Source: DATDRM01 sp035291705
Lineage (GTDB): Bacteria; Chloroflexota; Anaerolineae; Anaerolineales; UBA4823
Direction of reading: 5' to 3'
Assembly (NCBI GenBank): GCA_035291705.1
Contig: DATDRM010000030.1
Location: 1 to 8,736, forward strand
Length of the DNA: 8,736 bases
Below the pieces are notes generated by a model. That model was given only the letters and a program-made list of their open reading frames with translations, searched no databases and had not been told where the DNA came from. Positions within the stretch are counted from its first letter, which is position 1. Each line of letters begins with the position of its first letter. Below are positions 5,295 through 8,736 of the stretch, piece by piece. A program made the translations under genes and the position numbers.

Positions 5295-6485
5295 CTACCC
5301 ATTCGGCGGAGAAAAGCCCTCCGGTGCGACCAATACACTATGCCAGTAGAGCGACCCATCCGGTCGGCGGGCGACGAGTAATAACGCCTCGTCTTTGCCA
5401 TCCAGGCCCCAGCCGGTCACGAAGATGGTCTTTACCAGGTCCACATCAGGACCAACCATCGTTCGCGGGTCGAATCCGGGCATATCTTGAAAGACCTGGA
5501 AGGCAATCGCGCTGTCTGACCCAACGTAGTTAGTGAGCAGTTGCGTCACGGCCTCCTGCGCAGGATACAACACCCCTTCTGATTGCCACAAGGCGATCAG
5601 AAAAGACTCGCTCATCAATGCCTGCATTTCCTGCTCGTCACGTTGGATGAGCGCCGCCTGCAAGCGGCTTTCGTAGTCCTCCATCTCCGTGGCGTCGGAA
5701 GGAACTGCGCGGGGATCGAAACTGGCCGTCGTACCGTTGACATGAACCTCGTAGGGTCCTTCTGGAAGGTTCACGATATTGAGCGGAATCTCAAGCCGGA
5801 ACGGAAGACTGTCTGGGGTACAACTACCGATCTCCGGCGTGGCGGCAATTAACCGCACAAGAAATGTTGTCCCATCTCGATGCATTCGGATCTCACCTAC
5901 CTGTGCGCAGGTACCAGGCAAGTTCCCTGAAACAATGGCGTGAACCTGGATCGGCGAGCCAACCCCAATATCAATATCTACGGTATCAACCTGAATATCA
6001 TCTTTGGTGATCGGTGAATTGGTCGTCGGCAGTTCGGAGCCTGTACTGCCTGTATCCAAATTGAATGTCGTGCTGACCCCATTTACTTCCACAGCGTATG
6101 AACCAGCCGGGAGATTAACTACATTCAATGGGATACCGATCTTGAAGGGCAGGGTATCCTGGATACAATCTTCAGCAACTGAAGGGACAGCTGAGACCGA
6201 TACGCGGAAGGTCGATCCATCCTGTTGTTGTTGGACGTGCTCAATCTGAGCACAGGTACCCGGTAGGCTGCCACTCACAATCACATGCACGGGGATCGGG
6301 GAACCGACACCGACCTCCACTTCAACGCCATCCACGGCCACTGCCTGATATCCCTGGTCCGGAACAGCAGGTACGGTCTCTATCACGGGCGTTGGTTGTT
6401 CTCCGGTAGATTGCGAAATTACGAAGGGCGCGCAGGCGCTGAGCAGCAAGAGTAAAACAGTTGAAAACCAAATTTTTTGTTTCAT
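5295..6485 (-). CDS. lipoprotein with tandem duplicated domain and C-terminal domain
   Basis: From the ATG at 6485 the product is 396 residues. It has a lipoprotein signal (MKQKIWFSTVLLLLLSAC, lipobox LSAC, Cys18), a Pro/Thr-rich linker (about 20-50), two tandem copies of one domain (residues 51-144 and 166-258), and a C-terminal domain (about 265-396). Each copy carries IGVGSPI or VGVGSPI, then V(S)GxLPGTCAQ, a central Dxx.F.V strand, a CxxDxLPF motif and IPLNVVNLP or IPLNIVNLP, ending YxVxVNG. Each copy has two cysteines, likely one disulfide. The C-terminal domain (DYESRLQAALIQRDEQEMQA... WGLDGKDEALLLVA) has the look of an NTF2/SnoaL-like fold, which is inference. It is exported and membrane-anchored; function unknown. 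In-frame starts upstream (6584, 6575) would place 30 extra residues before the signal peptide and are rejected. The ribosome-binding site is weak (AAGAAAG). Confidence 0.85.
   Translation of the reverse strand: MKQKIWFSTVLLLLLSACAPFVISQSTGEQPTPVIETVPAVPDQGYQAVAVDGVEVEVGVGSPIPVHVIVSGSLPGTCAQIEHVQQQQDGSTFRVSVSAVPSVAEDCIQDTLPFKIGIPLNVVNLPAGSYAVEVNGVSTTFNLDTGSTGSELPTTNSPITKDDIQVDTVDIDIGVGSPIQVHAIVSGNLPGTCAQVGEIRMHRDGTTFLVRLIAATPEIGSCTPDSLPFRLEIPLNIVNLPEGPYEVHVNGTTASFDPRAVPSDATEMEDYESRLQAALIQRDEQEMQALMSESFLIALWQSEGVLYPAQEAVTQLLTNYVGSDSAIAFQVFQDMPGFDPRTMVGPDVDLVKTIFVTGWGLDGKDEALLLVARRPDGSLYWHSVLVAPEGFSPPNG
5712..6335 (-). repeat. internal tandem domain duplication in the lipoprotein gene
   Basis: Codons 51-144 (6335-6054) and 166-258 (5990-5712) encode two copies of the same ~93-residue domain. 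They share GVGSPI, VSG.LPGTCAQ, DG.TF.V, C..D.LPF, IPLN.VNLP and V.VNG in the same order and spacing. The copies have diverged well beyond DNA identity, so the duplication is old. A 21-residue linker rich in Ser, Thr and Pro joins them. Confidence 0.85.
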
Positions 6486-6520
6486 GAAGTGTACTTTCTT
6501 TTTGTACGGGTAATTATCGG

Positions 6521-6532
6521 GTTGGTACCAAC
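6521..6532. promoter_or_regulatory. 12-bp perfect palindrome in the lipoprotein leader
   Basis: GTTGGTACCAAC is its own reverse complement. It lies in the leader of the duplicated-domain lipoprotein gene, 36 bases upstream of the ATG at 6485 and about 75 bases downstream of the predicted transcription start. It could be a repressor binding site or chance. Confidence 0.3.
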
Positions 6533-6615
6533 GAACACGAATTCTATTCAGTTGCTGTATCGTTCTTTGCCGCATAATAATCACATAGTGGAGTATTTAG
6601 AGCCGGAAAGGGGCA

Positions 6616-6644
6616 ATTGTAACATAAGGGCAGATACAGGGCAA
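6616..6644 (-). promoter_or_regulatory. promoter of the duplicated-domain lipoprotein gene
   Basis: On the minus strand TTGCCC (RC of 6639-6644) and TACAAT (RC of 6616-6621) are separated by exactly 17 bases, a good sigma-70-type pair. Transcription would start near 6609, leaving a leader of about 124 bases. The left end of the insertion sequence (6657) lies only 12 bp upstream of the -35, so anything that once regulated this promoter from further upstream has been displaced. Confidence 0.6.
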
Positions 6645-6656
6645 GTGAGTAGCATT

Positions 6657-6670
6657 GGTGATTACCCACA
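6657..6670 (+). repeat. left terminal inverted repeat of the IS
   Basis: GGTGATTACCCACA, a perfect match over 14 bp to the reverse complement of 8066-8079. It marks the outer end where the transposase cuts. Confidence 0.85.
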
Positions 6671-6687
6671 TCTTTGGAGAAAAGGGA

Positions 6688-6745
6688 AGCTCTGCTTGAC
6701 TGTGGTAGATTTGGGTTGAGCCACCCAAACCACAGGAGCAGAGCT
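6688..6745 (+). promoter_or_regulatory. long hairpin burying the transposase ribosome-binding site
   Basis: Three nested stems are perfect: AGCTCTGCT (6688-6696) with AGCAGAGCT (6737-6745), TGTGG (6701-6705) with CCACA (6730-6734), and TTTGGGT (6710-6716) with ACCCAAA (6723-6729), closing on a six-base loop TGAGCC. The right arm contains AGGAG (6734-6738), the likely ribosome-binding site of the transposase ATG at 6749. Read-through RNA entering the IS from outside would fold and block translation. This is the known protective arrangement of several insertion sequences, including IS10 and IS50. Whether it acts here is inference. Confidence 0.75.
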
Positions 6746-6748
6746 GGG

Positions 6749-8074
6749 ATGAATATAACACTGGAGAACGTTCTTGCCAAGTTACCGATGGCTGCGATCA
6801 TGGAAACCATTCATAGACATGCCAAGCCGATGACCGACAGACTACCAGACAAACGCTTGGGGCGGGTAGTGGAGCAGGCGATTGCCGGAATACTGGCCGG
6901 CCAGACACCGGTAGTGACAGGCATCGCCCGCCACAACTCGAAGACGGATGGTGAGACCTGGTCGGTGGCCAAGCGTCTGTATCGATTTCTGAATAACCCG
7001 CGGATAGAAACTGCCGCATTGTATGCGGGGCTCTACGAGGTTGGGCAACAAGAGGTGGCGCGAGAGAACCCGGACTACTTGGTGGTGGCGGTGGATCCGG
7101 TGAACTTCGAGAAGCCGTATGCACAAGCCATTGAAGGGGTGAGCGTGGTGCATAAAGCCACCCCGCCAGATTTGTCGGGAGAAGCCCGGCTGGCGCATGG
7201 CTACCCGGCCATCACGGCGACAGTGGTGAATACGACGGTTCCAGCTATCAGCTACGCCAAGTGGTTCTCATACCAGACCAAGGATTTTGTCAGTCAGAAC
7301 AAGGAGATCGAGCAGGCCCTGGTCAGCACGTACCAACACTATCCAGATCGCAAAATCCGTTTCGTAGGCGACTCAGAGATGGATGATCAGAAGAAATTCG
7401 AGCAAGTTGGCAGGCTGAACCAGGAATTCGTCTTCCGTGCCAAGCATATGGATCGAATCGTGGAAGTGTACAACCCGCGTCTGGATCGCTGGGAGAGGGA
7501 AAAGCTCCAGGATTTGACCGATACGGTGCTGCACCAGGCTACCTTTCAAGTGGCTTTCAGCCATGCCGGGCGTACTTACCTCAATACCATCGCCTTCGGC
7601 TGGTTCCGTATCCGCTTGCCTGGTAAGACCCAGGACTTGTGGGGCTTGGTCGCCGATGACCTGACCCTCAACCGGCAGTTGGTGCTCTTGACCAATGTCC
7701 CCCTGGAAATGGTCCCGATCGTCAAACAAGTCTACGAAGACTGGCGCTTGCGCAGCCGCATTGAGCATGGCTACCGCTTTGACCAGGAACAAGGCCTGGA
7801 CGTCGAAGACATGCGCGTCCGCACCCTGGAGCGCATGCGCCGCTTGTTCGCTTTGGTTTTGTTAGCTGCTCAAGTGGTCTGTGTTATCGCCGCTTACTGG
7901 CCGCCCAAAGCTGTGCGCTGGTTGCGACAGTTAGGCGGTAAATTAGACTTGGCCACTGATCGGGATGGGCCTTATTGGCTGCTGCAAGGCTTGGCGGCTG
8001 TCATCATCACTTCGATGACCTTGTCTTTCGCCTTCCTACGCCCATTCCCCGTTCAGGAGATGAGTTGTGGGTAA
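6749..8074 (+). CDS. IS4-like DDE transposase
   Basis: With the start at 6749 the product is 441 residues. The RNase H-like catalytic residues are likely D116 (VVAVDPVNF), D208 (RFVGDSEMDD) and E339 (WRLRSRIEHGYRF). After the catalytic Glu the usual Lys of the IS4 'YREK' signature is Gln (RFDQEQGL), so this is a variant or a neighbouring DDE_Tnp_1 group. A hydrophobic C-terminal stretch (364-384, FALVLLAAQVVCVIAAYW) is typical for these enzymes. It cuts and joins the 14-bp inverted repeats. An in-frame ATG at 6674 would add 25 residues but lies before the leader hairpin, whose right arm holds AGGAG ten bases before the ATG at 6749, so 6749 is preferred. No frameshift or stop interrupts it. 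Confidence 0.9.
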   Translation: MNITLENVLAKLPMAAIMETIHRHAKPMTDRLPDKRLGRVVEQAIAGILAGQTPVVTGIARHNSKTDGETWSVAKRLYRFLNNPRIETAALYAGLYEVGQQEVARENPDYLVVAVDPVNFEKPYAQAIEGVSVVHKATPPDLSGEARLAHGYPAITATVVNTTVPAISYAKWFSYQTKDFVSQNKEIEQALVSTYQHYPDRKIRFVGDSEMDDQKKFEQVGRLNQEFVFRAKHMDRIVEVYNPRLDRWEREKLQDLTDTVLHQATFQVAFSHAGRTYLNTIAFGWFRIRLPGKTQDLWGLVADDLTLNRQLVLLTNVPLEMVPIVKQVYEDWRLRSRIEHGYRFDQEQGLDVEDMRVRTLERMRRLFALVLLAAQVVCVIAAYWPPKAVRWLRQLGGKLDLATDRDGPYWLLQGLAAVIITSMTLSFAFLRPFPVQEMSCG

Positions 8075-8079
8075 TCACC
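8066..8079 (-). repeat. right terminal inverted repeat of the IS
   Basis: TGTGGGTAATCACC, the reverse complement of the left end. The last codons of the transposase (Cys-Gly-stop) are encoded within it. A second, imperfect copy of the end, GTGGGTGATCAGG, lies outside at 8096-8108 (10 of 13 positions shared with 8067-8079). Confidence 0.85.
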
Positions 8080-8101
8080 GAATTGAGAAGAGATCGTGGG
8101 T

Positions 8102-8123
8102 GATCAGGGATCAGGTTATCAGG
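8102..8123 (+). repeat. short tandem repeat GATCAGG
   Basis: GATCAGG occurs twice in tandem (8102-8108 and 8109-8115), followed after one base by the variant TATCAGG (8117-8123). It lies between the IS end and the promoter at 8128-8156. Confidence 0.5.
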
Positions 8124-8127
8124 TCGA

Positions 8128-8156
8128 TTGCTTTTTGGAGAATATTTGTCTATAAT
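8128..8156 (+). promoter_or_regulatory. strong sigma-70-type promoter right of the IS
   Basis: TTGCTT (8128-8133), a 17-base spacer and a perfect TATAAT (8151-8156). Transcription would start near 8163 and run through the palindromic MITE-like element and the GC-rich hairpin towards the small ORF at 8347. The original target gene may have been separated from this promoter by the MITE insertion. Confidence 0.6.
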
Positions 8157-8183
8157 ATGCCAACCATTAAATAAATAGATGTA

Positions 8184-8272
8184 GGACTTACGCAGTTGGA
8201 ATGAGGATGGGGGTGTTTAGGCGGGTAACGCCCGCCCAAACACCCCCTCAACCCCCGCAACTGCGTAAGTCC
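8184..8272. mobile_element. 89-bp palindromic MITE-like element
   Basis: Perfect 15-bp inverted repeats, GGACTTACGCAGTTG (8184-8198) and its complement (8258-8272), enclose further perfect inner stems: GGGGGTGTTT (8209-8218) with AAACACCCCC (8238-8247), and GGCGGG (8220-8225) with CCCGCC (8231-8236), loop TAACG. There is no coding capacity. AGATGT occurs on both sides (8177-8182 and 8275-8280), offset by one to two bases from the ends, a possible target-site duplication. Size, near-full palindromy and lack of a gene fit a non-autonomous MITE. The IS ends nearby are unrelated in sequence, so another transposase would have moved it. Confidence 0.75.
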
Positions 8273-8310
8273 CAAGATGTTCGAAAGTATGTATATACTA
8301 AACTGCTCAA

Positions 8311-8340
8311 GCCGCCGTCCCCGGCGGCGAGGACGCCGCC
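8311..8340 (+). promoter_or_regulatory. GC-rich region with two mutually exclusive hairpins
   Basis: GCCGCC (8311-8316), GGCGGC (8323-8328) and GCCGCC (8335-8340) are equally spaced with six-base gaps, so the middle block can pair with either the left or the right one. It ends six bases before the ATG of the small coiled-coil ORF. It could be a switch in the leader or a chance GC-rich repeat; no T-run follows, so it is not a terminator. Confidence 0.35.
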
Positions 8341-8346
8341 TAGAGC

Positions 8347-8610
8347 ATGGGAGATGAGGGGAGGCTGATCACAGAGCAATTGAGGCACATGATCGACCTG
8401 ATCGATGCCAGGCTAGATCGGATCGAACAGAATCAGATGCATTTGAGGGAGATGCTCGAGCACCGCATGGGGTATCTCGAGCAGCAGGTGGAGGACCACG
8501 AGGGGCGGATCCGGGCAGCGACCGAGGGGGTGACGCACTTCAATAGCATATACCTTGACTTTGTTCGAACATTCGGACTAAAATGCTTACGGTCGCATAC
8601 AAAGGAGTAA
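8347..8610 (+). CDS. small coiled-coil protein, possibly truncated
   Basis: The 87-residue frame starts MGDEGRLITEQLRHMIDLID and has regular Leu/Ile/Met spacing over residues 7-58 (LITEQL, MIDLID, LDRIEQ, LREMLEH, MGYLEQQ, VEDHEGRIR), a long amphipathic helix likely to form a coiled coil. It resembles the N-terminal part of small bacterial proteins that continue from '..DHE.RIRAATEGVT.F' into a membrane helix. Here the sequence after residue 64 (NSIYLDFVRTFGLKCL...) has no such helix and is encoded by DNA that also forms the dinB promoter. The stop TAA (8608-8610) overlaps the region just after the dinB ribosome-binding site. There is no good ribosome-binding site for the ATG at 8347; an internal ATG at 8389 is possible. 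It may be a degraded gene. Function unknown. Confidence 0.5.
   Translation: MGDEGRLITEQLRHMIDLIDARLDRIEQNQMHLREMLEHRMGYLEQQVEDHEGRIRAATEGVTHFNSIYLDFVRTFGLKCLRSHTKE
8555..8584 (+). promoter_or_regulatory. dinB promoter with palindromic operator candidate
   Basis: TTGACT (8555-8560), an 18-base spacer and TAAAAT (8579-8584) form a good promoter ending 34 bases before the ATG at 8619. The spacer holds TGTTCGAACA (8562-8571), a perfect 10-bp palindrome touching the -35, where a bound repressor would block RNA polymerase. It contains the GTTC/GAAC half-sites found in SOS boxes of several phyla, but back to back without the gap of the Bacillus-type box, so LexA control is only a possibility. Confidence 0.6.
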
Positions 8611-8618
8611 GTTACGAC

Positions 8619-8736
8619 ATGAATGCAAATGCCTTTCGCCATTTCTACGACTATCACTTCACTGAAAATCGCAAAATATGGGATACAACTATCACTTCAC
8701 TATCCCAAGAACAGTTCACCCAAAATGTGGACTACT
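8619..8736 (+). CDS. DinB-family protein, 5' end only
   Basis: The frame opens at ATG 8619 with AAAGGAG (8601-8607) 11 bases upstream and stays open to the window edge (39 complete codons). The visible N-terminus, MNANAFRHFYDYHFTENRKI followed by WDTTITSLSQEQFTQNVDY, matches the first helix and turn of DinB/YfiT-type four-helix metal-binding proteins: an aromatic-rich 'YDYH..EN+.iwd' helix, then 'SL..EQF..dvdYS'. Members are thought to be thiol S-transferases or related stress proteins, and the founding gene in Bacillus is DNA-damage inducible. The metal ligands further on are outside the window. It has its own promoter just upstream and a palindromic operator candidate. The frame starts eight bases after the stop of the small coiled-coil ORF, so translational coupling is possible. 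Confidence 0.8.
   Translation, partial: MNANAFRHFYDYHFTENRKIWDTTITSLSQEQFTQNVDY

Larger units (their letters stand above)
6657..8079 (+). mobile_element. complete insertion sequence, IS4-like, 1423 bp
   Basis: The element is bounded by perfect 14-bp inverted repeats, GGTGATTACCCACA at 6657-6670 and its reverse complement at 8066-8079, with a further matching CT after one mismatch. It carries a single transposase gene whose TAA stop (8072-8074) lies inside the right repeat. Flanking bases are GCATT on the left (6652-6656) and GAATT on the right (8080-8084), which may be a 5-bp target duplication with one changed base; no perfect duplication is seen. Both ends and the ORF are intact, so the copy looks recent and possibly active. 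Family placement rests on the transposase motifs. Confidence 0.85.

Noticed and set aside
6798..7792. Minus-strand frames inside the transposase
   Set aside because: The transposase has intact catalytic motifs and terminal repeats on the plus strand; the opposite frames are shadows.
8184..8272. Palindrome as a rho-independent terminator or CRISPR repeat
   Set aside because: No T-run follows the stem and no second copy with spacers exists in the window; long perfect ends fit a MITE better.
8380..8430. Repeated GATCGA/GATCGG words
   Set aside because: They are explained by repeated Asp-Arg/Ile-Asp codons in the coiled-coil ORF rather than by a DNA repeat or binding site.
1..8736. A new defence or multi-gene system
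   Set aside because: Apart from the IS and MITE, genes are unrelated small units with remnants between them; no nuclease, toxin-antitoxin pair, reverse transcriptase or co-oriented cluster was seen.

Overview
The window looks like chromosomal DNA from a free-living bacterium of moderate GC content, most likely a member of the Chloroflexota (Anaerolineae-like). This is an inference from protein style: an RhlE-type helicase starting SFISFAFHPQINAGI, a DinB protein starting FRHFYDYHFTENRKIWD, and several short lipoproteins. No rRNA, tRNA, CRISPR array or replication origin was recognised.

Layout. At the left edge two minus-strand genes lie head to tail: a carboxymuconolactone-decarboxylase (CMD/AhpD-like) protein (184-441), then a small membrane protein cut by the window edge (1-155). 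Divergent from them is a class I SAM-dependent methyltransferase (538-1461), which ends one base before the tail of a convergent DEAD-box RNA helicase (1463-2584, GTG start). Then come a gene-end remnant (2727-2885), a divergent cysteine-synthase-like PLP enzyme (2929-3894) and about 780 bases with no intact gene. That stretch holds the decayed 3' end of an aminotransferase (3968-4123) and a second, less certain decayed frame (4411-4671). Two minus-strand lipoprotein genes follow: a DUF6438-type protein (4672-5157) and a 396-residue protein with two tandem copies of a ~93-residue domain plus a C-terminal domain (5295-6485).

The right part is mobile-element territory. A complete 1.42-kb insertion sequence (6657-8079) has 14-bp perfect terminal inverted repeats, a DDE transposase, and a long hairpin burying the transposase ribosome-binding site. 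Its left end lies 12 bp upstream of the -35 of the lipoprotein promoter. To the right are a strong-looking promoter, an 89-bp palindromic MITE-like element, a GC-rich alternative hairpin, a small coiled-coil ORF, and the start of a dinB-family gene with a clear promoter and a 10-bp palindromic operator candidate.

The genes do not form one pathway. The window reads as small housekeeping or stress units (thiol/redox CMD protein, helicase, cysteine-synthase homologue, DinB) separated by gene remnants and transposon insertions. I found no convincing undescribed multi-gene system. The best leads are the duplicated-domain lipoprotein, the variant active sites in the CMD and cysteine-synthase-like proteins, the IS hairpin and the coiled-coil/dinB junction.
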